62,383 nt of DNA from Helicobacter mesocricetorum (GCF_900198605.1 NZ_FZPJ01000012.1:1-62383); one strand, 5' to 3'; shown: positions 26,870-37,087, numbered from the stretch's first letter. Program-made: numbers and translations. Notes: generated by a model from the letters alone, not told the origin.

Positions 26870-28704
26870 AATTGATCCTTTTTAAATCTCCTACCCTCTT
26901 TGTTGATAATATCCCCAAAGCTATCCAAATAATCTAAATAGGCGATGAGGTATTTTCTGCTTAGGTTTAAGTGATTTTTGAAATTGTTAAACTCTAAATA
27001 GCCCTCATCTTGTAGAATTTTTCGCATAAGCGTTAAGATTTGGGATAGGCTTTGGGTGGTGATGAAAAGTTTATGGTTTAAGCGGATAATTTTCTTTTCT
27101 TTGGTTAATTGTTTAAGCACCAAATCACCGGTTGCCCTATCCAGATCTAATGATTCGTATAAATTATAAGGAGCAATAGGTTCAAAGCCTTGTGTTTGTA
27201 GGGTTTGATAAATGCTTTTATAAAGATAATCTTGGATATTTTCTTGAAAATTTAAGGAGACATAAAAAGATTCGTTTTTATGGAGTAGTTGCTTTTGGTG
27301 CATTTTTTCTAACACCACTTTAGCAAAATCTTCTGTAATCCACGATTGTTTTTGGCTCAAAAGAGCAGGAGAGAGGAGGGCATTTGGGTTTTTTTCTAGG
27401 ATTTTTTGGATCATTTTTTCTAGGATTTTTTGGGTTTGTTGGCAGTAGGCTACGAGATGTTTTTCACTCACAAAGCAATCTTGTATTTGCGAAGCGATTT
27501 TTATAGCTTCCTTTTGTGAGATTCCAAAACGTTGCATCGCACTAATTAGCCCAAAGCCCTTTTTGTGCGCTTGGAGCAAAATCTCAAAAGATTCTTTGAA
27601 GTCCCCTTTATCTAAAGATTCTAAAAAAGCTAATTTTTGATTCTTATTCATAGGGTCTCCAATAGGGCTTAGAATCCTACCTCCTCCTAATGTTTTGTTT
27701 TCGTCTCGCAAAATAAATCGCTCATTAAAAACGCTAAAAATTGGAATCTCACACTTTAAAGTCGCAAATCTTTGATGGCTTTTTAAAAATAAGATTCTAG
27801 CTTTGCATTTTAATGCACCAATAAAAACCAAAACTTCGCTATTATGTGCTACATTTTCATAAAGCTCTAAGCAAACTTCCACCCCATTAAAGCCCCTTAA
27901 ATACCCCTTTTTGGTGAGTAAAAATCCCCTTTTTAGTTCATTATGGGATATTCCTGATAGATTAATAGCCACCCTTTGCCCACTCTTTGCCTCTTGGAGA
28001 GAGGTATTATGGCATTGGATATTTTTAATCCCCAAAGGTTTTTGGAGGTTGCAACACCATATTTTTTGCCCCACACTAAGATCCCCATCTAAAAGTGTCC
28101 CGCTTACCACACAGCCTGAACCTTTAATCGCAAATGCCCTATCAATATAATAGCGAAAGCAGCCTAAGTCCCTATGGAGTTTTTTGGGTAATAAAAATAA
28201 AGCCTCTTTGAGTGTTTGGATACTATGGCTATCACAAATAGAGCTTTCAAAGATTTTGTATTGTAGGCGATAGGGTGAAAATAGCTCTTTTATTGCGAGT
28301 TTTAGGGTGGCTATTTCATTTTTATTTGCCAAATCTGTTTTTGTTAAGACGACTAAAAACTCTTTAATGCCTAATAAATGCGTGATTCTTAAATGCTCTA
28401 AAGTCTGTGGCTTAATCCCCTCATTACTAGCGATGACAAGCAATACATAATCCACCCCAAAAGCCCCAGCAATCATATTTTTAACTAACTTTTCGTGTCC
28501 GGGCACATCAATAAAAGCGATATTCTTATCCCCATTACTAAGGTTAGAAAAGCTTAAATCTAGGGTTATGCCCCTCTTTTTTTCCTCCTCTCTCTCATCT
28601 CCCCAAAAGCCATTGAGTGCGGCTATAAGACTTGTCTTTCCGTGGTCTATATGCCCAATCACTCCGATAATTAAGTTTTCTCTTTGATACAATCTCTCTT
28701 GCAT
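26863..28704 (-). CDS. selB: Selenocysteine-specific translation elongation factor SelB
   Basis: Brings Sec-tRNA to UGA codons marked by a SECIS element. The 613-aa protein has an EF-Tu-like GTPase domain (GHIDHGKT at about residues 17-24, DVPGHEKLVKNM, and LTKTDL as the G4 motif in the SelB form), translation-factor barrels, and C-terminal winged-helix repeats (about 400-613) for SECIS binding. The ATG overlaps the selA stop by one base. Confidence 0.93.
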   Translation of the reverse strand: MQERLYQRENLIIGVIGHIDHGKTSLIAALNGFWGDEREEEKKRGITLDLSFSNLSNGDKNIAFIDVPGHEKLVKNMIAGAFGVDYVLLVIASNEGIKPQTLEHLRITHLLGIKEFLVVLTKTDLANKNEIATLKLAIKELFSPYRLQYKIFESSICDSHSIQTLKEALFLLPKKLHRDLGCFRYYIDRAFAIKGSGCVVSGTLLDGDLSVGQKIWCCNLQKPLGIKNIQCHNTSLQEAKSGQRVAINLSGISHNELKRGFLLTKKGYLRGFNGVEVCLELYENVAHNSEVLVFIGALKCKARILFLKSHQRFATLKCEIPIFSVFNERFILRDENKTLGGGRILSPIGDPMNKNQKLAFLESLDKGDFKESFEILLQAHKKGFGLISAMQRFGISQKEAIKIASQIQDCFVSEKHLVAYCQQTQKILEKMIQKILEKNPNALLSPALLSQKQSWITEDFAKVVLEKMHQKQLLHKNESFYVSLNFQENIQDYLYKSIYQTLQTQGFEPIAPYNLYESLDLDRATGDLVLKQLTKEKKIIRLNHKLFITTQSLSQILTLMRKILQDEGYLEFNNFKNHLNLSRKYLIAYLDYLDSFGDIINKEGRRFKKDQLC

Positions 28705-30053
28705 TATTTTATCTTTAAAAGCGCATTTTTTATCGCTTCAAAATCACTCTCAAAAAGTGCCATAACATCCAAGATTAGACATTCATTCTCTATCCTTGCT
28801 ACAATCCCCTCTTGCCTTAAAAGCTCCTCTAGGCTTTGGATATTTTTTGTGGTATTTTTTGGCTTTAGTGCCACTCCATAAGAATCCAAAGCCCTATTTG
28901 GCATCGCTCCCCCTCCCACATAGCCTTTAGTTGGCAAAATCTTAGGAGAAAAATAGGCAGGAATCTTTGCTAAGAGATTCTTAGCCTTAGTCTCTAAAGC
29001 CTCTTTGGTTTGTAGAAGCATTCTAGCAGTGGGGATTTTTTCATACTCTCCTTTTAAATATGCGCAAAAAAGTGCCTCTAGCGCACAAAGTGTAAATTTA
29101 TCCACCCTTAGCATTCTTAAGAGCTGGTTTTGCTTGAGCTTTGCGATATATTGCTTTTTGCCCAAAATAATCCCCGCTTGCGTCCCACCTAGAAGTTTAT
29201 CCCCGCTAAAGCTTATTAAAGAGGGCTTTAAAGCTGCAATCTCTTGCAAACTTGGTTCAAAATTTTTGAGAGTTTCTAAGCCTTTTATCTCAAAATACCC
29301 ACTCCCTAAGTCGTAATAATCCACAACCCCCCTATCTCTAGCGAGTTTTATCAAATCCTCATAAGCCACTTCTTCGTGAAACCCAACAATCTCATAATTA
29401 GATTTATGGGCTTTAAAAAGCATAGCGGTATTTTCGTTAATGGCTTCTTGATAATCTTGTAAATAAGTTTTGTTGGTCGTTCCAATTTCTTTTAAAATCG
29501 CCCCTGAATCCTCCATTACTCTAGGGATTCTAAAACTCCCTCCAATCTCTATTAACTCTCCCCTTGAGACAAGCACTTCTTTATTTTTGGCAAAGGTGTT
29601 AAAGATTAAAAACACCGCTGCGGCATTGTTATTGACGATTAAAATATCCTCAAAATCCACAGAGGTGAGAAATTTTTTTAAATGCGCATACCGCTCACCC
29701 CTCTTTCCTGTTTGTTGATTGTATTCTAAATTATTATAGGCTATCAAAGTTGGAAAAATCTCTTGGAGTAATTCTTTAGAAAACACACTCCTGCCTAAAT
29801 TTGTATGTATAATCACTCCTGTGGCATTAATGAGGGGCTTGAGGGATTTTTGGCTTAAATGCCAATATTCTTTAGAAATCTGCTCTACACAAGATTCAAA
29901 GCTTAAAACTTCTCCACCTTTTAAGAGGCTTTCGCGATAATTTTTTAAGAATCTTTGGATAAGAGGTTTTAAGAAGTTTGGATTATATCCGCTTAGAGCC
30001 TTAGCATTTAGTAATTTATCGGTTTTTGGGATTTGTTTTAGAATCTCTTTCAT
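28704..30053 (-). CDS. selA: L-seryl-tRNA(Sec) selenium transferase SelA
   Basis: Converts Ser-tRNA(Sec) to Sec-tRNA(Sec) with selenophosphate. It is a 449-aa PLP enzyme with the PLP lysine in FSGDKLLGGTQAGII, INATGVIIHTNLGRS, and LEYNQQTGKRGERY. Follows yraN by about 50 bases and is coupled to selB. selD is not in the window. Confidence 0.94.
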   Translation of the reverse strand: MKEILKQIPKTDKLLNAKALSGYNPNFLKPLIQRFLKNYRESLLKGGEVLSFESCVEQISKEYWHLSQKSLKPLINATGVIIHTNLGRSVFSKELLQEIFPTLIAYNNLEYNQQTGKRGERYAHLKKFLTSVDFEDILIVNNNAAAVFLIFNTFAKNKEVLVSRGELIEIGGSFRIPRVMEDSGAILKEIGTTNKTYLQDYQEAINENTAMLFKAHKSNYEIVGFHEEVAYEDLIKLARDRGVVDYYDLGSGYFEIKGLETLKNFEPSLQEIAALKPSLISFSGDKLLGGTQAGIILGKKQYIAKLKQNQLLRMLRVDKFTLCALEALFCAYLKGEYEKIPTARMLLQTKEALETKAKNLLAKIPAYFSPKILPTKGYVGGGAMPNRALDSYGVALKPKNTTKNIQSLEELLRQEGIVARIENECLILDVMALFESDFEAIKNALLKIK

Positions 30054-30106
30054 TCTTTTCTCTTAAAATAAACTCCTAACAATAACTTAAAATCACTTTA
30101 TTTTCA

Positions 30107-30460
30107 TTAAAAAAGTGTTAGGTTTTCTAGCCATTGTATTTGGTAATCTTCATTTTCTTGTGCTTTTGACAAAATAAGCGCACTCAAGCAATAAGGCAAA
30201 GAAAGTCTCTTTTTTTGCAAATAATAATCCATACTTTTTGTTAAATGCCCTAACTTTTGTTTAGTAATATTAAACACAGGCTCAAACCCTATCCCGCTTT
30301 TAACTTCTACAAAATATAAAACCTCTTTATCCTTTGCGATAATGTCAATCTCTCCATAAGGGGTAAAAAAGTTGCGCTCTAGCACCACAAAGCCTCTATT
30401 TTGCAAAAACTCACAAGCGATATTTTCAGCTTCCTTGCCCTTTTGTGTGGTATTTTTCAT
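30107..30460 (-). CDS. YraN family (UPF0102) nuclease-like protein
   Basis: Small protein of 117 aa with the PD-(D/E)XK-like core: KGKEAENIACEFLQNRGFVVLERN, GEIDIIAKDKEVLYFVEVK. The family is linked to DNA processing, but its role is unproven. The frame is open to a TTG at 30484 inside hom; the ATG at 30460 fits the family start better. Lies between hom and selA. Confidence 0.82.
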   Translation of the reverse strand: MKNTTQKGKEAENIACEFLQNRGFVVLERNFFTPYGEIDIIAKDKEVLYFVEVKSGIGFEPVFNITKQKLGHLTKSMDYYLQKKRLSLPYCLSALILSKAQENEDYQIQWLENLTLF

Positions 30461-30470
30461 CTTATTTGTT

Positions 30471-31751
30471 TTAAGGTTTTTCAATCCTAATCATCACAGG
30501 CTTTGCCTTGGTAACTTCTAAATCCTCAATCTTTTTTAGGGCGATTTTAATCTTGGATTCTATGCAAATATGGGTCGTTAGAAGCAATATCGAATGATTT
30601 TGCACTTTGGAGGGTCTTTGCAAAAAAGTCTCAATAGAAATGTCCTCCTCTCCTAAAATCGTAGCGATTTTTGCCAACACTCCTGATTTATCAAGCACCA
30701 AGATTCTTAGATAATACGCACTGCTAATTTGCGCAATGGGTTTTAGCTTCAAATCCTTTTCAAAGGGATTTTTAAACCCTAGCATTGGAGAACTCTTAGT
30801 TCGTGCAATCTCAATAATATCTGAAATAACCGCACTTGCTGTTGCATCTCCCCCAGCTCCTGCTCCATAATAAAGCGTCTCCCCTACACTATCGCCCACC
30901 ACGCTAATAGCATTCATAACCCCATCGACTTTGCCAATCATTGCCTCTTTGGGTAAAAAAGTAGGATGAACGCGCAACTCCACCTCCTCGCCACTTTTTT
31001 TAGCGATTCCTAAAAGCTTAAGATGATAGCCAAACTCTTTAGCAAAAGCAATATCTTCTTGTGTGATTTCTGTAATTCCTTGCGTTAAAACATCTTCAGG
31101 TTTTGCATTAATCCCATAGGCGATACTTGCTAAGATTAAGAGTTTATGCACGCAATCAAATCCTTCTACATCAAAACTAGGATCGCTTTCTGCATATCCT
31201 AATTCTTGTGCTTTTTGAAGCACTTTTTGGTATTCCACTCCCTCATTTTTCATTCTTGTTAGAATGTAATTGCAAGTGCCATTGATGATTCCATAAATGC
31301 TTAAAATATGATTAGCCCCCAAACCATCGCGCAAAGCCTTAATGATAGGAATCCCACCCGCAACACTTGCTTCAAACCCTATAGGTAAATTCCCTGCAAT
31401 TTGTTCTAGCTCATAGCGGTGATAAGCAAGCATTGCCTTATTGGCAGTTACAAGAGGTTTAGAAGCAAACAAGGCTTTTTTGGCAATCTCAAAAGCCACT
31501 TCCACCCCCCCGGCTAACTCTACGACAATATCAATCTCTTTATCCTCTAAAACATCCTCCACTCTAGCAGTGATAGGAAAATCAAAATCCCCTCTAGCCT
31601 TAGAAATATCTCTAACAACCCCACTTTTAACTATGATATTACAACCAGCCCTTGCGGCGATTAATTCTTGATTGTTTTTGAGTATCTTTGCGACACTGCT
31701 ACCCACAACTCCTAATCCTATCAAACCTATATTGAGTTGTTTTTTCTCCAT
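30471..31751 (-). CDS. hom: Homoserine dehydrogenase
   Basis: Reduces aspartate semialdehyde to homoserine for threonine and methionine synthesis. It is 426 aa: NAD-binding [25 protein letters not shown]-type [10 protein letters not shown], catalytic [28 protein letters not shown], and a C-terminal ACT domain (about 345-426) for feedback control. Its coding strand holds a G7 run at 31505-31511 that keeps frame. Confidence 0.94.
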   Translation of the reverse strand: MEKKQLNIGLIGLGVVGSSVAKILKNNQELIAARAGCNIIVKSGVVRDISKARGDFDFPITARVEDVLEDKEIDIVVELAGGVEVAFEIAKKALFASKPLVTANKAMLAYHRYELEQIAGNLPIGFEASVAGGIPIIKALRDGLGANHILSIYGIINGTCNYILTRMKNEGVEYQKVLQKAQELGYAESDPSFDVEGFDCVHKLLILASIAYGINAKPEDVLTQGITEITQEDIAFAKEFGYHLKLLGIAKKSGEEVELRVHPTFLPKEAMIGKVDGVMNAISVVGDSVGETLYYGAGAGGDATASAVISDIIEIARTKSSPMLGFKNPFEKDLKLKPIAQISSAYYLRILVLDKSGVLAKIATILGEEDISIETFLQRPSKVQNHSILLLTTHICIESKIKIALKKIEDLEVTKAKPVMIRIEKP

Positions 31752-31761
31752 TTTTTCTCCA

Positions 31762-32223
31762 TTATTTTGCTAAATTAAAATGTAAAAGCCTAAAATTTGC
31801 CATTTCTTCATATTTTGTATTAGGGATTCCATAATTTGCGTAAGGATTGATACTAATGCCTCCCCTTGGAGTAAAATTCCCTAAAACTTCTAAATATTTA
31901 GGCTCTAAAAGTTTGATTAAGTCCTCTAAAATTCTATTGACACAATTTTCGTGAAACTCGCCTTCATTGCGAAAACTAAAGAGATAGAGTTTTAAAGATT
32001 TTGATTCCACCATTTTAGCTTGGGGAATATAATTAATTCTTATAGTGGCAAAGTCTGGTTGTCCTGTTATGGGGCAGAGGGTAGTAAATTCTGGACAATG
32101 AAACTCAACGAAGTAGTCCCTCCCCTGATGCACATTTTCAAAAGTCTCTAATAGATTAAAATCATAGCTGAAAGCATAAGAAGTTTGGTTCCCTAGACTT
32201 TTTAATGGAGTTTTTGTTTTCAT
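31762..32223 (-). CDS. queF: NADPH-dependent 7-cyano-7-deazaguanine reductase QueF
   Basis: Reduces preQ0 to preQ1 in queuosine synthesis. It is 153 aa, the short unimodular YkvM type, with the catalytic Cys in [14 protein letters not shown], the QueF motif [13 protein letters not shown], and [16 protein letters not shown] -10-like box and AAGGTGAT lie upstream. Pairs functionally with the precursor transporter at 5439-5984. Confidence 0.93.
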   Translation of the reverse strand: MKTKTPLKSLGNQTSYAFSYDFNLLETFENVHQGRDYFVEFHCPEFTTLCPITGQPDFATIRINYIPQAKMVESKSLKLYLFSFRNEGEFHENCVNRILEDLIKLLEPKYLEVLGNFTPRGGISINPYANYGIPNTKYEEMANFRLLHFNLAK

Positions 32224-32264
32224 AGTATCACCTTAAAGTAAAAGGCGATTGTAACAAATTAATG

Positions 32265-33475
32265 CTAAATTCTCTCCAAATCAAATCGACTATAAAGCGA
32301 AAGTATGGTTTCTTTTTCAAGCATTTTGGGATCTATTTCTACGTCTAGTTCATCTTGAAAATATTGTAATGATAAAGTATAAACTCCCTCTGGAATACCT
32401 TCTCTTCTCTTTTTTATACCGGGAAAATGATAATGGCAAAACTCAGAGCGATAAACTCTACTATAAGAATCATCTATCTTTGCTTCATAAGATTCATAAT
32501 CGTCTTGTAAGGCTTCAATTTGAGCTTGTGTGGGCTTATCCCTCAAGATTTGTTCTTGCCATTTTTGCAATTTTGGGGAAAGTATGCGTTCATAATATTT
32601 AAAGTCCTGATTATATCTTAAAGTTTGATCCCCTGCTCTATTGTAATAGCCTCTTCCTGATTTACTAATATAAATTTTCCCGCCTTTAATATAAAAATCT
32701 ATCCTTGAGAGCGTAAGTATATCAGTATTTTTCTTTAACAGATAAAAGCTTTTATAAAGCTTTTTAGCATCATAGATATGATCCATATCAAGTTTGATAA
32801 ACCATTCTTCCTGAGGGATAAAATTTAGAACATAATTGGAATAGTAATAAATCTTGTTTTCTTCTTTTTTGGGATTCCTAATTTGCACATTATGGGGATA
32901 TTTCACAGGGATAAAGCTTGGATAGGTTTTACAAAACTCTAAAATAATTTCTTCACTTCCATCATCGCAATCATTGTAACCAATCACTCCTCTTTGTATA
33001 GCCGGAAGGATAGAATCCAAGGACGCTCTTAGCGTCCTTGCTTCATTTTTTACCCTTATATACGCCCAAGGATTAAGTGGGGATTTGGGATTGTTGGCAT
33101 TGCTATCAAAGCTAAAGAAGCCATAATGCCTTATTTTGCCCCCCCCCCCCCATTATTTATTAAAGCATTTAGACTTAGAGTTTTGGAGGATTCTAGGGTG
33201 TAGGGTTTAGAAGTTTTTGTTGCACTAGAGATTGTTAGATTTTCTTGTGTTATAGCCAAGTTTTGTTCTCTAGCAAAATTTAATACCAAAAAATCCTCAT
33301 TGCTGAAACCATTAATGGTTGTCGCTAATGATGAGGGAAGGAAAGAATCCACTTTATCTAAAGTAATAGTATGGAATCTATTTTCTATCCTTTGCCGTAT
33401 TTTTTGACGATAAGATTTGATGGGGATAAAGGCACAAATAAGTTTAGCAAAATAACGTTTGAAGTATTGCAGCAT
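32265..33475 (-). CDS. cgtA: Phase-variable LOS beta-1,4-N-acetylgalactosaminyltransferase (CgtA-like), currently out of frame
   Basis: Two adjacent frames form one CgtA-type glycosyltransferase. The N-terminal part (33131-33475, 114 aa, AAGGAG site) ends in a glycine run coded by a G13 tract, then TAA. The rest continues in another frame ([39 protein letters not shown], acceptor-metal motif KLDMDH) to 32265. With 14 or 11 Gs the frames join to about 403 aa; 13 is OFF. Campylobacter CgtA has GGG followed by a similar [17 protein letters not shown] segment at this place. Probably adds GalNAc to LOS outer core. Begins 9 bases after gltS. Confidence 0.85.
33139..33151 (-). repeat. Homopolymeric G13 tract (C13 on + strand), contingency repeat
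   Basis: Thirteen uninterrupted Cs on the plus strand read as Gs within the glycosyltransferase gene. All other G/C runs that I found in the window are 7 or shorter. Slipped-strand mispairing here would switch the gene. The state in this sequence is OFF by one base. Confidence 0.95.
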
Positions 33476-33484
33476 AATAGCTCC

Positions 33485-34690
33485 TTAGAAAAATGGTAAT
33501 TTTAGAGTGATACTAATAATAATAGCATTAATAATATCGATAAAAAATGCTCCAACTAATGGCACGACAATAAATGCCATATGGCTTATTCCATAATGTT
33601 GTGTTATGGTTTGCATATTTGCCATAGCTGTAGGAGTAGCACCCAATCCAAACCCACAATGTCCTGCGGCTAAAACTGCCGCATCATAATCTTTACCGCA
33701 GAATCTAAAAGTTACAAAAATTGCAAAACTTGCCATAAGTATAACTTGAGCAGTAAGTATTACAAACATAGGAAGGGCTAAAGAAATGAGCTGTGAGAGA
33801 TTAATCGTCATTAAGGCAAAGGCTAAGAAGAGTGATAGGCTTACATTTCCAATAACAGAAACTTCCCTATCAAAAACTTGATGAATTTTAGTCAAAGATA
33901 GAAGATTGCGTAAAATCGCTCCAACAAGCAAACACCATACAAAAGTCGGCAAAGAAAAGTAGTTTTTCAAGTATTCAGATAGTAAAGTTCCCAATAATAG
34001 GGCAATTGCAATCAAAGCCAAAGATTGCACGAAAGAAGCCGCTGTGATTAAACGTTCTTTTTCTGGTTTTTCAAATCCATGTGGGGATAATTCTTCATTT
34101 ATATCAGAAGTAGGTTGTAGATGATATTTTCTAACAAGATAATGGGCAACAGGACCTCCAATAAGCCCTCCTGCAATTAAGCCAAAGGTTGCACAAGCAA
34201 GGGCAACTTCTAAAGCCGCATCAAAATTATAAGGATTAGCCTTAAAAATCTCTGCCCAAGTAGCTCCTGTTCCGTGTCCGCCACTCATTGTAATAGAGCC
34301 TCCTAAAAGCCCAATGAGCGGATTTACCCCCATAAGCTTTGCGATAAAAAGCCCTACGATATTTTGCAAGAACAGCAACAAACTCACAAAAATTAAGAAA
34401 ATAAAAAGAATCTTTCCTCCTTTTTTAAGGGAAGCAAAATCTGCACTTAAGCCAATACTTGCATAAAAAGCCAACATTAAAGGATCTTTTAAGGAGTCAT
34501 TAAAATTAAACTTAATCTCACCATATTGCGATAAACAAAAGATACCAATAGCAATGATAATGCCTCCTACAACAGGATCAGGGATATTATAATCTTGTAA
34601 GAATTTACTCTTACTTATCACCCATCGCCCAAGCAGTAAAACACCTACTAAAGCAACCAAAGTAGCATAAAAATTCAAATTTATTACCAT
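33485..34690 (-). CDS. gltS: Sodium/glutamate symporter GltS
   Basis: Sodium-coupled glutamate importer, 401 aa, about ten to twelve membrane segments in two inverted halves. Each half carries the family's hallmark loop: GGSITMSGGHGTGATWAEIF (about residue 130) and AAGHCGFGLGATPTAMANM (about 340). Start ATG preceded by GGAG; the -10 box lies inside a CTCCTT/AAGGAG inverted repeat. Confidence 0.94.
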   Translation of the reverse strand: MVINLNFYATLVALVGVLLLGRWVISKSKFLQDYNIPDPVVGGIIIAIGIFCLSQYGEIKFNFNDSLKDPLMLAFYASIGLSADFASLKKGGKILFIFLIFVSLLLFLQNIVGLFIAKLMGVNPLIGLLGGSITMSGGHGTGATWAEIFKANPYNFDAALEVALACATFGLIAGGLIGGPVAHYLVRKYHLQPTSDINEELSPHGFEKPEKERLITAASFVQSLALIAIALLLGTLLSEYLKNYFSLPTFVWCLLVGAILRNLLSLTKIHQVFDREVSVIGNVSLSLFLAFALMTINLSQLISLALPMFVILTAQVILMASFAIFVTFRFCGKDYDAAVLAAGHCGFGLGATPTAMANMQTITQHYGISHMAFIVVPLVGAFFIDIINAIIISITLKLPFF

Positions 34691-34703
34691 AATTGAAACT
34701 CCA

Positions 34704-34723
34704 CTCCTTATATTATAAAGGAG
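34704..34723 (-). promoter_or_regulatory. Promoter -10 of gltS within an inverted repeat
   Basis: TATAAT on the minus strand (34712-34717) is flanked symmetrically by CTCCTT (34704-34709) and AAGGAG (34718-34723). The palindrome could be an operator over the -10 or a hairpin near the transcript start. Confidence 0.4.
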
Positions 34724-34790
34724 CTTATTGTAACATAATTAATATTAGATAAACCAAAACGAATTACTATGCCCTAAAAGCTATAGTAGC

Positions 34791-37049
34791 TTATGAGTTT
34801 CTAATGGCTTTAACCGCTTCTACCATATTTTTTAAGCTAGGTTTTACTTCTTCCCATTTTCTTGTTTTTAACCCACAATCAGGATTAATCCATAATTGCT
34901 CTTTTGGCAGCACTTCAAGCAAGGCTTGAATTTGCTTTTGTATTTCCTCTATATTTGGGATTCTAGGGCTATGTATATCATAAACACCTGGTCCCACCTC
35001 GTGGGTATAACCTATTTTTTTGAAGACTTTTAGAAGTTCATTTCCACTTCTAGCGGTTTCTATGCTTATCACATCTGCATCAAGGGCTTCTATGGTTTTA
35101 ATAATATCATTAAAATCACTATAGCACATATGGGTATGAATCTGAGTTTGTGGTGAAGCTATGGCTGTTGAGGTTTTAAAGCAATCTAAAGCCCATTTTT
35201 CATACTCTTTAATATTTTCTTCTCTTAGAGGATACCCCTCTTTAAAAGCCGCCTCATCAACTTGGATAATAGAAATTCCTGCTTTTTGTAAATCATTAAT
35301 CTCATCGGCAATAGCAAGGGAAATTTGCTCACACACTGCTTTTCTTGGAATATCATCTCGCACAAAACTCCAATTAAGAATGGTTACAGGACCTGTTAGC
35401 ATACCCTTCATTGCCTTTTTTGTTAGGCTTTGGGCAAAGGTAATCCAGTCTATTGTCATAGGATTTTTTCGCTCTACATCACCATAAATAATAGGAGGCT
35501 TTACGCAACGACTTCCATAACTTTGCACCCACGCATTAGAACTAAATGCAAATCCCTCTAATTGCTCCCCAAAATATTCCACCATATCATTTCTCTCTGG
35601 CTCACCATGCACTAATACATCAATTCCAATACTTTCTTGAAAAGCTACACAATCTTTAATGTAATCCTTAATGCCCTTTTCATAGGTCGCTTTATCAATA
35701 TTGCCTTTTTTGTAATCCAATCTTAATGCTCTAAGTTCTGGAGTTTGCGGGAATGAACCAATTGTAGTAGTAGGTAAAATAGGGAGATTGAGAAAATTTT
35801 TTTGTAATTTTAATCGTTCTTTAAAAGGCATATTTCTTTGTTTGAGAGTATTTTGTTTTACTCTATTGCGAATTTTTTGGTTATTAGTCTTGGTAGAATT
35901 TTTCCTAGAGCAATTGATTTTAGCATTTTCCTCCAAAGCTTTTTTAAAGTCTTTTTTTTCACCCCTAAAGGCGAGTTCTAAAGTTTTTAATTCTTCTATC
36001 TTTTCTTTTGCAAAACTAAGCCAAGAGAGAATCTCATCTTCAATTTTATCCTCTCCCTCCTTACTAAAAGGCAGATGCAAAAGAGAGCAAGAGCTGCTTA
36101 GGACAATGCGTTCCTTTGGGATAAAGGAATTTATAGAATCTAAAAGGGCTAATTTAGATTCTAAATCCGCTATCCAAATATTGCGTCCATCAATCACTCC
36201 TGCATAGAGGACTTTATTACTTTTAGCCAAGGCTTTTAGGCTTTGTTTGTTTTTCTCTCCATAAATAAAATCAAGCCCTATGCCATAAATATCTGTTTTT
36301 AGTAAAACTTCTGTAAGCTCACAACTATGTTCAAAAAAGGTGCTTACAATTACCTTAATTCCTTTTTTGCTAATTTCGTTATAAATGTATTCAATGGTAT
36401 CACTATTATATACACATTGTAAATTAGGAGATTTTTCATTAAAACCCTTAGCAAAAATAGGCTCACTAAATTCAATGACTACATTATTAAGTATGGATAT
36501 TTGCTCAATGAGTTCTAAATAAGCCTTTTTAAGTTTTTTAAAAATTTCCTTTTCTTCTCCATCAATGATTTTGCTTAAAGCAAAGAAAGTAAAAATCCCA
36601 ATAAGTTGAATTTTTGGTGTATAGCCTAAGCTTAGGGCTTCTTGGTATTGTTGAATAATTTTACTAGCGTCAGCTTTATAAGTATCCTCATTACTTAGTT
36701 CTGGAACAACATAGTGATAATTAGTGTTAAACCATTTTGTCATCTCGCAAGCCACGCCATCTTTATACCCTCTTGCCATTGCAAAATAGCCCTCCAAACC
36801 GCTTAAACCTTTGAATCTTTTTGGCTTTGCGTCCAAAGCATAAGCTAAATCCAACACATTATCATACAAACTAAAGTCATTCACACATACAAAGTCAAGA
36901 TCTTTTTGTAATTCCCAATGTTTTGCTCTTAAATCTTGTGCAACCTGTTCTAATTCTTTTTCCTTGCTTTTGCCACCCCAAAAACTTTCTAATGCTTTTT
37001 TTAATTCTCTATTTTTCCCAATGCGTGGGAATCCTAAAATATTACTCAT
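34791..37049 (-). CDS. metE: Cobalamin-independent methionine synthase
   Basis: Transfers methyl from methyltetrahydropteroyl-glutamate to homocysteine. It is 752 aa, the normal two-barrel length. The catalytic C-terminal barrel carries the zinc ligands: His and Cys in IHTHMCYSDF, Glu in SIETARSG, and Cys in NPDCGLKTR. The N-terminal barrel starts LGFPRIGKNRELKKALE. The upstream region has a TATAAT -10 at 37082-37087 and an AAATAC-GATAT-GTATTT inverted repeat just beyond it. Confidence 0.95.
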   Translation of the reverse strand: MSNILGFPRIGKNRELKKALESFWGGKSKEKELEQVAQDLRAKHWELQKDLDFVCVNDFSLYDNVLDLAYALDAKPKRFKGLSGLEGYFAMARGYKDGVACEMTKWFNTNYHYVVPELSNEDTYKADASKIIQQYQEALSLGYTPKIQLIGIFTFFALSKIIDGEEKEIFKKLKKAYLELIEQISILNNVVIEFSEPIFAKGFNEKSPNLQCVYNSDTIEYIYNEISKKGIKVIVSTFFEHSCELTEVLLKTDIYGIGLDFIYGEKNKQSLKALAKSNKVLYAGVIDGRNIWIADLESKLALLDSINSFIPKERIVLSSSCSLLHLPFSKEGEDKIEDEILSWLSFAKEKIEELKTLELAFRGEKKDFKKALEENAKINCSRKNSTKTNNQKIRNRVKQNTLKQRNMPFKERLKLQKNFLNLPILPTTTIGSFPQTPELRALRLDYKKGNIDKATYEKGIKDYIKDCVAFQESIGIDVLVHGEPERNDMVEYFGEQLEGFAFSSNAWVQSYGSRCVKPPIIYGDVERKNPMTIDWITFAQSLTKKAMKGMLTGPVTILNWSFVRDDIPRKAVCEQISLAIADEINDLQKAGISIIQVDEAAFKEGYPLREENIKEYEKWALDCFKTSTAIASPQTQIHTHMCYSDFNDIIKTIEALDADVISIETARSGNELLKVFKKIGYTHEVGPGVYDIHSPRIPNIEEIQKQIQALLEVLPKEQLWINPDCGLKTRKWEEVKPSLKNMVEAVKAIRNS

Positions 37050-37081
37050 TTTTTTCCTTGTTGCTATAGATATAAAATAGC

Positions 37082-37087
37082 ATTATA
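37082..37087 (-). promoter_or_regulatory. -10 box of metE
   Basis: TATAAT on the minus strand, about 33 bases before the metE start, following AT-rich sequence with a short inverted repeat (AAATAC/GTATTT) about 20 bases further upstream. The 164-base spacer holds nothing else that I can identify. Confidence 0.5.

Noticed and set aside
31505-31511. G7 run in hom as a possible second phase-variable site
   Set aside because: The gene is intact across the run and 7 bases is within the range of several stable runs here (also 4848-4854 and 41826-41832).
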